This document shows, in pieces, positions 1-6,991 of a stretch of DNA of 18,213 bases (the first letter of the stretch is position 1; each line of letters opens with the position of its first letter). The position numbers and the translations under genes are program-made. The notes under the pieces are model-generated. The model was not told the origin of the DNA. It searched no databases and saw nothing but the letters and a program-made list of their open reading frames with translations. Source of the DNA: DATIKM01 sp035477595 (lineage in GTDB: Bacteria > Armatimonadota > Chthonomonadetes > Chthonomonadales > CAJBBX01); contig DATIKM010000096.1 of NCBI GenBank assembly GCA_035477595.1, forward strand, positions 1-18,213, written 5' to 3'.

Positions 1-14
1 CACCTTGCGGTCCG

Positions 15-943
15 TCAAGTACACGTCGGTTCCTCCCGGAGGCTGTCGCGGCACTTCTCCGCGCCCTGGGCGGACGCGGCCAGCGCCTTCGCCACCAACC
101 TCGAGACCTTGGGCGGCGCCTCGGCGTCCGCCACGCCCGCCGCTTCGAGTGCGGCGACATTGGCCTGAGCAGTGCGCATCCGGCCGCTGACGATCGTTCC
201 GGTGCGCCCCATCCGCTTGCCCGGCGGAGCGGCGCGCCCACCGATGCAGTCCACAACTGGCTTCGTCATGCGCTCCGCGATGAAGGCGGCGGCATCCTCC
301 TCAGCGGAGCCGCAGATCTCGCCGGTCAGCACCACGGCGCGCCTCTCGGCATCCGCATCGAAGAGCGGCAGCAGGTCGAGAACGGTCGTGCTAAGGTTGG
401 GGTCGCCGCCCACGCCCACGCAGGTAGTCTGCCCGAGGCCCGCTCGGGCCAGGCCATCGGCAATCTCGCAGGTCAGCGTGCCGGAGCGCGAGATGACCCC
501 GACCGGTCCAGGGCTGCAGGTCTCGCCGGGCCTGATGCCCACCTGGTGGCGGCCCGGGCTGATGAGGCCGGGGCAGTTCGGGCCGATCAGCCGGCAGGGC
601 GTGAGGCAAACCACGCACCCAACCAGCACCATGTCGCCGATCGGGATGCCTTCCGTGATCGCGACCACCACGCCGAGACCGGCCGCGTGCGCCCCCACGA
701 TCGCGTCAGCGGCGAAGGGCGCGGGCACGAAGACAATGGAGGCGTTCGGCCCGTCTCGCGGACGGCATCGTGCACCGTCCCGAACACCGGCACGCACTCA
801 ACGCGCTCGCCGCCTCTGCCGGGCGTCACGTCGGCCACCACCCGCGTTCCGAAGGCCAGCATCTGAGCAGTGTGGAACACGCCCTCCCGGCCGGTGACTC
901 CCGGCACCAGCGCCCGCGTGCCCGCGTCGACTAGGATGGCCAA
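15..943 (-). pseudogene. sucD: succinyl-CoA ligase alpha subunit-like pseudogene (frameshift, catalytic His lost)
   Basis: The alpha subunit of succinyl-CoA synthetase binds CoA and carries the phospho-histidine in the TCA-cycle reaction. The N-terminal part (ILVDAGTRALVPGVTGREG, then VVADVTPGRGG) reads from a TTG at 943, preceded by AGGAGG at 949-954; an in-frame ATG at 964 is less likely. The match moves to another frame at about 745-750, where ...VRETG must join PNASIVFVPAPFAADAI; one base appears to be missing. The second frame carries LIGPNCPG, SRSGTLT and a GEIxGSAEED block to a stop at 15. The active-site block normally reads GKRMGHAGAI, but here it is GKRMGRTGTI: the phospho-His codon is CGC (Arg). 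Residues before LIGPNCPG are also unusually Cys-rich. No sucC lies upstream; the nitrilase gene is there instead. Frameshift plus loss of the catalytic residue argues for a true pseudogene rather than a sequencing error, although the frameshift alone could be one. Confidence 0.85.
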
Positions 944-1005
944 GCCCGCCTCCTGCCGCGCCATGGCCGCCGGACCATTCTACCCGCCACAGGCCGGAGC
1001 GCCAG

Positions 1006-2004
1006 TCACCACTCCCCCCACTGAGGTCGCCTGCCGTGCCGCGCGCGCTGTGGGCTCGGATTGCGCCCCGCGCGTAGCGCACGGTAGGCGCGCCGATGGC
1101 GCTCATGGTAGAGCGCCGTCGGCTCGAAGCCCACCTCGCGCATCATGAGCTCGGACGTGAGCGCGGGGTCGACCGGCTCCGCCAGGAAGTGCCCCGACCC
1201 CGCATCCCACTGGCGCACGGCGACCCTGTCGTCATAGCGCTCCCGCAGCTTGCGCATGACGGACAGGTTCCAGTCCGTGTGCGCGACCACGTAGTCGAGA
1301 TTGAGGTCCCGCACCGCGATGGGGTCCGCGTCGGTAGTCTCCGCCAGCACCTCGCCGCACGGGTCCACGACGCGCGAGGCGCCGGATCGCGTGCTGGAGA
1401 CCACCCACACGTGGTGCAAGTAGGCGTAGACCCGGAGCGGGAAGCCGCCGTCGTAGGCCGACGGCCAGACGATGAGCCGCGCCCCCTTCTTCGCCAACAC
1501 GGCCCAGTTCTCGGGAAAGCCGACATCGAAGCAGATCTGCACTGCCACGCGGCCGAAGTCCAGATCGAACACCGGTAGCTCGCTGCCCGGCGTGACGCCC
1601 TCCTCCATCACCGTGTAGTCGGCGCAGGTGGTCACCGGGCAGTGCTTGCGGTATACGCCCGCGATCTCTCCGCGCCGGTCGAGCAGCACCGCGCTGTTGT
1701 ACACGCGGTCGCCGGCGGCCTCGTAGAGCGGGCAGACGATATGGCAGCGCGCTTTGAGCGCGCGCGCCGCGAAGAGGTCGGTCGTCGGCCCCGGAACCGA
1801 CTCGGCCGTGTCGCGGACCGGGCCAGACGATCCGCAGCTCGGGAACGACTCCGGCAGGCACACCAGGTCCGGTTGGCGATCGAGGGCGCCATCGAGCAGG
1901 CCGAGCATGTACCGGCGGTTCTCCTCCACTGTGCTGAACCACCGGCCCTGCTGCGCTACGGTGACGACGCGAGCGCGCCCGTTGCGATGCCCGGTCTCCG
2001 TCAT
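1006..2004 (-). CDS. carbon-nitrogen hydrolase (nitrilase superfamily)
   Basis: Predicted cytoplasmic amidase or nitrilase-type hydrolase of about 332 residues that cleaves a non-peptide C-N bond; the substrate is unknown. The Glu-Lys-Cys triad of the superfamily is visible: E52 in LPES, K120 in YRKHC and C158 in QICFDVGFPENW. The fold's other landmarks (VYNSAVLLDRRGEIAGVYRK, LIVWPSAY) are in order. The ATG at 2004 is chosen over an in-frame codon at 2028 because a strong GAGGAGG lies about 7-8 bases before it. The C-terminal 30 or so residues are Arg-rich and extend past the fold. The gene sits 88 bases downstream of the GH130 gene and 62 bases upstream of the sucD-like pseudogene, all on the same strand, so co-transcription with GH130 is likely. 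The superfamily call is firm; the substrate class (amide, carbamoyl or nitrile) cannot be told from sequence. Confidence 0.9.
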   Translation of the reverse strand: MTETGHRNGRARVVTVAQQGRWFSTVEENRRYMLGLLDGALDRQPDLVCLPESFPSCGSSGPVRDTAESVPGPTTDLFAARALKARCHIVCPLYEAAGDRVYNSAVLLDRRGEIAGVYRKHCPVTTCADYTVMEEGVTPGSELPVFDLDFGRVAVQICFDVGFPENWAVLAKKGARLIVWPSAYDGGFPLRVYAYLHHVWVVSSTRSGASRVVDPCGEVLAETTDADPIAVRDLNLDYVVAHTDWNLSVMRKLRERYDDRVAVRQWDAGSGHFLAEPVDPALTSELMMREVGFEPTALYHERHRRAYRALRAGRNPSPQRARHGRRPQWGEW

Positions 2005-2092
2005 GGCAGCTCCTCCTCTACCCAACATCGGCGCGCCCTGCTCGCCGGCGAGGAGGGCGCGCCGCGTGATGCCGTCCGGCCTCCATCGCCCA

Positions 2093-3106
2093 TCAGCCCC
2101 GCCGCGCGGCGTCCACGAGCTCCTCGAGCGCGCAGGTCGCGACCCCCACGAAGCGGTCCGCCCCGCCGTAGTACACGTAGAGCGTGTCGCCGATCACCAC
2201 CTTGCCGCACGGGAAGCAGACGCCCGGGTAGTACCCATCGATCTCGTAGGCCTCCTCGGGCTGCAGTATCCAGTCTGGGGTGCGGCCCACGATCTGGCCG
2301 GGGTCCTCGAGGTCGAGAAGCATGGCGCCAAGGCGGTAGCGCCCGTCCGCCCCTACGGCGTGGTAGAGCGTCAGCCAGCCGCCGGGCGTGCGCAGGGGCG
2401 GCGTGTTGCCGCCTATCTTGCGGTTCTCCCACGGCAGCTCAGCCTTCGCGAGCAGGCGGCTCTCGCCCCAGCAGAGCAGATCGTCGCTGCTGGACACCCA
2501 CATCGCCGGATGCTCCGTGCCGTACTCGGGGCCCACCCAGTCCATTGGCCGGTGGAGCAACCAGAACTTGCCGCCCACCTTCTCGGGGAAGAGGATGACG
2601 TCGCGGTCGTCCACCGTCGGCGAGGTCATGCGCCCCGCGCGGATCCAGGAGCGGAAGTCGCGCGTGAGGCCGAGGCCCGTCGCGGTGGCGTTCTCGCGGA
2701 GCGTCCATGGGAACTCGGGCGGGCACTCCGGCGCGAGGTAGGCGCGCTCCTCCGGCGCCTCCCAGTACCGGCCCGGAGGGAACGGCCGCGCCGCATAGGT
2801 CACGTAGTACCAATCCCCGATCTTCACGATACGCGGGTCTTCGACGCAGCCCGCGTCGAAACCATCGGCGCTCGGCGAGAGTACCGGCGTCTCTGAGCAC
2901 CGCTCGAAGTGCAGACCGTCGCGGCTCGCGGCGAGCCCCAGGTGGATGCGGTGCTCAGGGTCGTCGCCGGCGGCGCGGTAGAGCATCCAGACGACGCCCT
3001 CGTCTGCGTCGAACCAGGCGCCAGGGTTCGTGGTGACGAGACTCTCCCAGGCGTTACCCGGGTTTGGCGAAAGCACCGGGTTGCCAATGAAACGCCGCAG
3101 CTTCAC
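2093..3106 (-). CDS. glycoside hydrolase family 130 protein (beta-mannoside phosphorylase-like)
   Basis: A 337-residue five-bladed beta-propeller enzyme of the GH130 type. Characterised members phosphorolyse (or in some subgroups hydrolyse) beta-mannosides and related oligosaccharides. Diagnostic features are the N-terminal RRFxGNPVLSPNP, the repeated SRDGLHFER-type blade motif, VEDPR at residues 88-92 (which I take to hold the family's general-acid Asp), YYVTYAA, and the late GYYPGVCFPCG and YVYYGGAD motifs. The start is the GTG at 3106: GGGAGG lies 5 bases upstream, and the sequence before it is low-complexity Arg-rich. There is no signal peptide, so it is probably intracellular and acts on imported oligosaccharides. 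It heads a minus-strand unit with the nitrilase-family gene. Phosphorylase versus hydrolase cannot be decided by eye because the phosphate-binding residues were not mapped. Confidence 0.88.
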   Translation of the reverse strand: MKLRRFIGNPVLSPNPGNAWESLVTTNPGAWFDADEGVVWMLYRAAGDDPEHRIHLGLAASRDGLHFERCSETPVLSPSADGFDAGCVEDPRIVKIGDWYYVTYAARPFPPGRYWEAPEERAYLAPECPPEFPWTLRENATATGLGLTRDFRSWIRAGRMTSPTVDDRDVILFPEKVGGKFWLLHRPMDWVGPEYGTEHPAMWVSSSDDLLCWGESRLLAKAELPWENRKIGGNTPPLRTPGGWLTLYHAVGADGRYRLGAMLLDLEDPGQIVGRTPDWILQPEEAYEIDGYYPGVCFPCGKVVIGDTLYVYYGGADRFVGVATCALEELVDAARRG

Positions 3107-3349
3107 AGCGGCCTCCCTTCTCGCCCGCCGGGAACTGCGTCCGCGGCGGCTCCGGACGCGCACAGGTTCGCGACACGCCGCTGCAGATTCCTGCCTCCGC
3201 GCAGCACACAGGGAGGAGACAGGTCACGCGCCGGATGGCAGCGCCGGCGGTGCGCTCCTGTGCCGGATTGCGCCCGGCGCAGTCGGCGCGACCTGCGATG
3301 AGTGCTGGCGAGGCTGGCGGGAGCGCAGATCCGGGAGCCGCGATGCGGC

Positions 3350-3355
3350 TATACT
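3350..3355 (+). promoter_or_regulatory. possible -10 element for bioY
   Basis: TATACT stands out in G+C-rich surroundings about 59 bases before the bioY ATG. No clear -35 hexamer is present at the usual distance. Transcription would begin at about 3361, inside the following hairpin. Similar isolated A+T-rich hexamers precede other genes in this window. Confidence 0.4.
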
Positions 3356-3358
3356 TCA

Positions 3359-3385
3359 GGGGTCCGGCAAGCGAACCGGACACCC
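3359..3385 (+). repeat. inverted repeat in the bioY leader
   Basis: GGGGTCCGG (3359-3367) can pair with CCGGACACCC (3376-3385), with one bulged A at 3382 and an 8-base loop. It begins just after the putative -10, so it could be an operator dyad over the transcription start or a 5' stem-loop on the mRNA. It does not match the BirA, BioR or BioQ operator consensus sequences as I recall them. Confidence 0.4.
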
Positions 3386-3413
3386 CCAACACAGTCCCGG
3401 AAGGCACCTGACG

Positions 3414-3962
3414 ATGCGCGCTCTGCAGACCAGCCGTATATCGCTGCGAGGGATGGCTCTGGCGGCCACCTTCGCTGCCCTGACCGCAGTGGGCGCGTTC
3501 CTCGCGATCCCCATCGGCGCCGTGCCCATCACCATGCAGACGCTGTTCGTGCATCTCTCTGGCACGCTGTTGGGGAGCCGCCTGGGCGCAGTAAGCCAGT
3601 GTCTCTATGTCCTTGCTGGGCTGATCGGCCTGCCTGTCTTCGCAGGCGGCGCCAGCGGCCTCGGCGCTCTCCTGGGGCCCACTGGCGGCTACCTGCTCGG
3701 GTTCGTCGTCGGAGGAGCGTATCTGACCGGAAGGCTGACCGAGATGCGCAGGCACTCGGGCCCCGTCTGGATCGCGGCATCCTGTGTCGCCGGACTTCTG
3801 GTGATGTACGCACTCGGGGCGCTCTACCTGTCCGTGGTTGCCGATCTTTCCCTGACGAGAGCCATCTTCGTCGGGGTCCTCCCGTTCCTCCTTGGCGACG
3901 CCCTGAAGGTCGCCGCCGCGACGGCCATCACGCGCAGGCTGCGGGCAATGCGATGTGCGTAG
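3414..3962 (+). CDS. bioY: biotin transporter BioY (ECF S component)
   Basis: A 182-residue membrane protein that binds and imports biotin as the substrate-specific subunit of an energy-coupling-factor transporter. It shows the BioY pattern: a hydrophobic first helix (LAATFAALTAVGAFLAIPIG), the VPITMQTLFVHLSGTLLGSRLGA segment, then LYVLAGLIGLPVFAGGASG and a GPTGGYLLGFVVGG helix, and a final PFLLGDALKVAAA segment. About six membrane spans fit the family, as does the length. The ATG at 3414 is chosen because homology begins there; GGAAGG lies about 9-10 bases upstream. In-frame upstream codons give a non-homologous Arg-rich extension. No bioM/bioN energising genes are nearby, so it works alone or with a shared ECF module encoded elsewhere. 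A -10-like box and a hairpin lie in its leader. Confidence 0.95.
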   Translation: MRALQTSRISLRGMALAATFAALTAVGAFLAIPIGAVPITMQTLFVHLSGTLLGSRLGAVSQCLYVLAGLIGLPVFAGGASGLGALLGPTGGYLLGFVVGGAYLTGRLTEMRRHSGPVWIAASCVAGLLVMYALGALYLSVVADLSLTRAIFVGVLPFLLGDALKVAAATAITRRLRAMRCA

Positions 3963-3990
3963 GCTGGTAGCTGCGGTCACGGCAGGGAAA

Positions 3991-4035
3991 CTCGGTGCCA
4001 CCGGCGAAACGTTCCGGGATAGGGAACACGCTGAG
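3991..4035 (+). other. possible structured RNA between bioY and wrbA
   Basis: CTCGGTG (3991-3997) can pair with CGCTGAG (4029-4035), using two G-U wobbles. It encloses GTTCC/GGAAC (4011-4015 with 4023-4027, 7-base loop) and a 3-bp GCC/GGC mini-hairpin, giving a possible three-way junction. It matches no riboswitch family I can recognise, including cobalamin, FMN, glycine and Moco. It may be the bioY 3' end, a wrbA leader, or chance pairing in G+C-rich DNA. Confidence 0.25.
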
Positions 4036-4044
4036 TGCCCGGAT

Positions 4045-4063
4045 CGTGATTCCGGTTATCACG
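4045..4063 (+). repeat. short perfect hairpin upstream of wrbA
   Basis: CGTGAT (4045-4050) and ATCACG (4058-4063) form a perfect 6-bp inverted repeat with a 7-base spacer, ending 36 bases before the wrbA ATG. The size and symmetry would suit a repressor operator (6-7-6) as well as an RNA hairpin. No run of T follows, so a standard intrinsic terminator is unlikely. Confidence 0.35.
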
Positions 4064-4099
4064 CGGCATCTCGCGCTGGCTGGCTAGGGAGGGTGCACG

Positions 4100-4717
4100 A
4101 TGCAGCCGAAGGTTCTGGTGGTCTTCTACAGCCGCACCGGTAATGTCGCGACGCTGGCCGACGCGATCGCGGCCGGAGCCGCCGGTGCAGGCGCCGACGT
4201 GCGCACCGTTCGGATCGACGACTTGGCGCCGGCGACCGTGATCGAGGCCAACTCAGCATGGAAGGCGTCGCGCGACGCACAGCGAGCGAAGTACGAAGAG
4301 GCGCGTACCGAGGACCTCGAGTGGGCAGACGCCGTGGTGTTCGGCACGCCCACGCGGTTCGGCAACATGGCGGCGGAGCTCAAGCTCTACCTCGACAAGA
4401 CGTCCGCCCTCTGGATGCAGGGGAAGCTCGCCAACAAGGTCGCCAGCATGTTCACCAGCGCGGCCACCCCGCATGGCGGCCACGAGACAACGCTCCTCAC
4501 CATGCTCATCCCGCTGCTGCACCACGGCATGGTGATCGTGACGCCGGGCTACACGGACCCGGGCGTCTTCTCGGCTGGCACACCGTACGGCGCCAGCTCT
4601 GTGGTGGGTGGCGGGGCTGACCAGCCGCCGACCGAGGGCGACCTCGGTGTGGCGGAGGCGCAGGGCCGGCGCGTCGCGGAGATCGCCGCACAGCTCCTGC
4701 GGGGACGAGCGGCGTAG
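4100..4717 (+). CDS. wrbA: NAD(P)H:quinone oxidoreductase, WrbA type
   Basis: A 205-residue flavodoxin-fold enzyme that binds FMN and reduces quinones by two electrons with NAD(P)H, limiting semiquinone and oxidative stress. The FMN phosphate loop is FYSRTGNV at residues 9-16. WrbA hallmarks follow in order: VVFGTPTRFGNMAAELKLYLDKT, KVASMFTSAATPHGGHETTLLTMLIPLLHHGMVIV, the GTPYGASSVVGG loop, and the C-terminal AEAQGRRVAEIA helix. Length and order match the family. GGGAGGG lies 8 bases before the ATG at 4100. It is 137 bases from bioY on the same strand, with potential hairpins between them, so independent control is plausible. The gene appears intact, in contrast to the broken amidohydrolase that converges on its 3' end. 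Confidence 0.96.
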   Translation: MQPKVLVVFYSRTGNVATLADAIAAGAAGAGADVRTVRIDDLAPATVIEANSAWKASRDAQRAKYEEARTEDLEWADAVVFGTPTRFGNMAAELKLYLDKTSALWMQGKLANKVASMFTSAATPHGGHETTLLTMLIPLLHHGMVIVTPGYTDPGVFSAGTPYGASSVVGGGADQPPTEGDLGVAEAQGRRVAEIAAQLLRGRAA

Positions 4718-4729
4718 GCGTTCCCCGGC

Positions 4730-5677
4730 ACAGCCTGCGTGGACCCCGGCGGCGCGGCGAACTGCAAGCGCAATCTCGTAGACCATGAGGTGCGCTCGCG
4801 TGTTGTCGGCGACCACGCCATAGGCTCTCTTGGGGGTGGGCCGGCAGCACAAGGTCCACCCGTCCGCCACGTACGCGCGCCGCGCGCGCATGGCGGCGAT
4901 GGGCAAGCCGGTGCCGAAGAGCACCCGCGACGGGCGGACGTTGTCGGGTGTCCGTTGCAGCACGATCGGGTCCATCACCACCTTCGCCAGGTCGACGATG
5001 GACCCGATCGCGCGCTTCTGTCTGTCCGGCAGGTACGCGCGTCCGTAGTGCGAGAGGACGATGGTCGCCGAGGGGTAGTCCAGCGCGCGACGACGACCGC
5101 CCCTCTGCACCTCGGGGTGCGCCAGCCGGCCCGCGCGCGGCACGTGGAGCAGGACCGCCAGCCGCATCCGCTCGGCTATCGCAATCTCTACCGGCCCGAT
5201 CATGTCCTCCACGCGCTCGTCGCCCTGGTGGACGCCGTGCCGGTTCAGGAACGCCCTGCGGCCGGCGTGCGCGGCCTCCACGATCTCCCGATCCAGCTTG
5301 CCTGGCGGGCATGAGGCCCCTCCCCGTGATGCGCAGCCGGGTGGCGCCGGCCTCACCCGGCCCGGTCGCCGTGCAGGCGTTCGTGCGCGCGAGGTCGGCG
5401 GCAGGCGTCGGCTGCCTGAAGCAGACCGCGTTGCAGGCGCGCGCGGTGAACAACCTCCTCCCGTCTGACAGCAGGGCCTCGCTCGTTCCGGCCTGCGCTC
5501 CGTCGCCATGCGCCGCGCCCCGCCGGCGTCCGTCTCTCATGGCGTCACCGCCTGGAAGTCGCGCGTCCAGGCGTGAGTGTGACAGCCCAACACGACCGGC
5601 GGCAGAAAGGGGGCCAACCCGGCCTCGTACATGGGCATGCCGACGCGCTCGCAGCGCTCCTGTTCGGTTATCGCCAC
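4730..5677 (-). pseudogene. amidohydrolase (Amidohydro_2-type) pseudogene with several frameshifts
   Basis: A metal-dependent amidohydrolase can be followed on the minus strand only by changing frame. The start region reads MYEAGLAPFLPPVVL, then the metal motif HTH (CHTHAW) and TRDFQAVTP, and stops at 5537. A second frame continues with LFTARACNAVCFRQPTPAADLARTNA...RLRITGRG to about 5310. A third frame carries PGKLDREIVEA, HGVHQGDERVEDMIGP, RMRLAVLLHVPRAG, YPSATIVLSHYGRAYLP and VVMDPIVLQRTP. Near 4825-4870 a short segment (VDLVLP) sits in yet another frame, which suggests a pair of compensating indels. The late metal-site motif FGTDLP reads FGTGLP (GGC instead of GAC). The product is therefore dead by reading frame and by active site. 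The upstream limit is approximate; the downstream end is near the wrbA stop, and no in-frame stop marks it. The intact enzyme may have been a decarboxylase or lactonase-like hydrolase; substrate unknown. Confidence 0.75.
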
Positions 5678-6040
5678 CTCCTCACGCCGGCTGTCCAGCG
5701 TGCGTCCGGTTGGCGACCTCAGGTATGCCAAAGGGCCGGGCATCCCTTCCCGCCCACGCCAGTGGTTTGTGCGGCGGGCGCCTGGAGCCGGGAAGCCTGT
5801 CCGGGTCACGACGCCGCCTGCTCGCGTCGCACGGAGGAAGCGCGTCCCGCGGGTACAGTGTTTGGTGGTCGGGCGACGCTCAGCATGGCGCCGCGTGTGC
5901 AGCGACAATCAGCGGCGCGCTCTCGCCCTCGTCAGCGCTATGTGCCGAAGAGCGATTCCTTGCCCGCCTCGCCGTGGCGCGCCGCGCAGCGTGCGGGCCA
6001 GCGCGCGACGTCTCGAGTAGCCTCGCGTGAGGAGCCGCAG
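5678..6040. other. intergenic region without recognisable gene
   Basis: About 360 bases between the amidohydrolase remnant and the lipid kinase. Open frames on both strands are Arg/Pro/Ala-rich and show no family resemblance. A TACAGT at 5853-5858 in a slightly A+T-richer patch could be a -10 for the downstream kinase, giving a leader of about 180 bases. No clear terminator, tRNA or repeat is visible. Confidence 0.5.
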
Positions 6041-6991
6041 ATGGGACCGTCCGGCGAAGTGCGAGGGGTTGCCTGGATCGTCGCCAACCCGGTCGCCGGC
6101 CGCGGCTGGCAGGAGTGGTCGCCCGAGCGCCTGGCCGAGGAGCTGCGCCGCCACGGGTTCGATGCTCGCATCCACCGAACGCGCGCTCCTGGCGACGGCG
6201 CTCTGGCAGCGCGGCAGGCTGCCAAATCGGGCGCGTGCGTCGTCGCGGCGGCAGGCGGCGACGGTACGGTCCGCGAAGTGGCGGAGGGCCTGCTCGGAAG
6301 CGACGCCCCGCTAGCCATCCTGCCGTGCGGCACCGCGAACGTTCTAGCGCACGATCTGGGCATCCCAATGGACCCCGTACGGGCCTGCTCCATCGCGGCA
6401 GGCGGCGTCGTGCGCGCCGTGGACGCGGCCTGGTGCGGCGAGTCGCTCTGGATGCTGGCGTGCGGCGCCGGCCTGGATGCCGCTATCACGCTCGGCGTCC
6501 GCCGGGAATGGAAACGGCGCGTCGGGATGGCGGCCTACACGCCCTCGATCCTCCGGAGCGTCCTCTCGATGCGCCCCTTCCGCGCGGAGGTGTGCGTCGA
6601 CGGCGTGGCCTTCCCCGAGACGCTATGGCTCGCGCTCGCGGCGAACACGCGCCACTACGCGGGGCGCTTCTGCCTGGGCGCCGATGTCCGCATCGACGAC
6701 GGGCTCCTCCACCTCTTCCTCTTCACAGGCGGTCGGATGGCGCTCGTCCGAGCCCTCCTCGCCCTCGCGGCAGGCCGGCTGGACCGCTGTGCGTCCGTCC
6801 GCGTGGTTCGAGGCGCCGCCATCGACGTGCGCGCCGAGCCCGACCAGCCCGTGCAGATCGACGGAGACACGCGGCTCCAGACCCCCGTCTCTATCCGCGT
6901 GGCGCCGGGCGCCGTGCGTGTGCGGGTTCCCTCCTCGTGGGCTCAGACCGGCACGGATGCCACGAAGATGCGGGGCACCCCGTCCAGGTGA
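6041..6991 (+). CDS. diacylglycerol kinase family lipid kinase (YegS/DgkB/BmrU-like)
   Basis: A 316-residue soluble or membrane-associated lipid kinase of the diacylglycerol/sphingosine kinase superfamily that phosphorylates a lipid hydroxyl with ATP. The N-terminal ATP-binding domain shows WIVANPVAGRG at residues 10-20, the GGDGTVREVAEGL nucleotide motif near residue 76, and PLAILPCGTANVLAHDLGIP. The C-terminal beta-sandwich includes NTRHYAGRFCLGADVRIDDGLLHLFLF and the closing PVQIDGDTRLQTPVSIRVAPGAVRV, as in YegS and DgkB. The ATG at 6041 is chosen because GAGGAG lies 6 bases upstream; the open frame runs further upstream (to 5573) without family sequence. The 3' end overlaps the convergent DUF3748 gene by 49 bases. 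Substrate specificity cannot be assigned. Confidence 0.92.
   Translation: MGPSGEVRGVAWIVANPVAGRGWQEWSPERLAEELRRHGFDARIHRTRAPGDGALAARQAAKSGACVVAAAGGDGTVREVAEGLLGSDAPLAILPCGTANVLAHDLGIPMDPVRACSIAAGGVVRAVDAAWCGESLWMLACGAGLDAAITLGVRREWKRRVGMAAYTPSILRSVLSMRPFRAEVCVDGVAFPETLWLALAANTRHYAGRFCLGADVRIDDGLLHLFLFTGGRMALVRALLALAAGRLDRCASVRVVRGAAIDVRAEPDQPVQIDGDTRLQTPVSIRVAPGAVRVRVPSSWAQTGTDATKMRGTPSR

Larger units (their letters stand above)
3107..3413. other. divergent intergenic region between GH130 gene and bioY
   Basis: This 307-base gap separates the minus-strand GH130 gene from plus-strand bioY and should contain promoters for both. On the plus strand there is a TATACT at 3350-3355 followed by a hairpin (listed separately). 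On the minus side no convincing -10 or -35 was found in the G+C-rich sequence next to the GTG start at 3106. A 37-codon open frame (3298-3411) lacks an SD and is not called. Confidence 0.6.

Noticed and set aside
740..760. Programmed frameshift in the sucD-like gene
   Set aside because: There is no slippery heptamer followed by a stem-loop, sucD is not known to use frameshifting, and the catalytic His is also lost, so decay is the simpler explanation.
3298..3411. A 37-codon open frame ending three bases before bioY
   Set aside because: There is no SD, the composition is not distinctive, and it covers the likely bioY -10 and start site. A leader peptide cannot be excluded but is not supported.
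3963..4099. Cobalamin, FMN, glycine or Moco riboswitch upstream of wrbA
   Set aside because: A CAGGGAAACTCGGTGCC stretch briefly recalls the cobalamin element, but the B12 box and the other conserved blocks are absent, and none of the other consensus blocks are found in order.
5573..6040. N-terminal extension of the lipid kinase to 472 residues
   Set aside because: The extra 156 residues are Arg/Pro-rich with no fold signature, whereas the ATG at 6041 has an ideal GAGGAG and begins just before the family's first strand.
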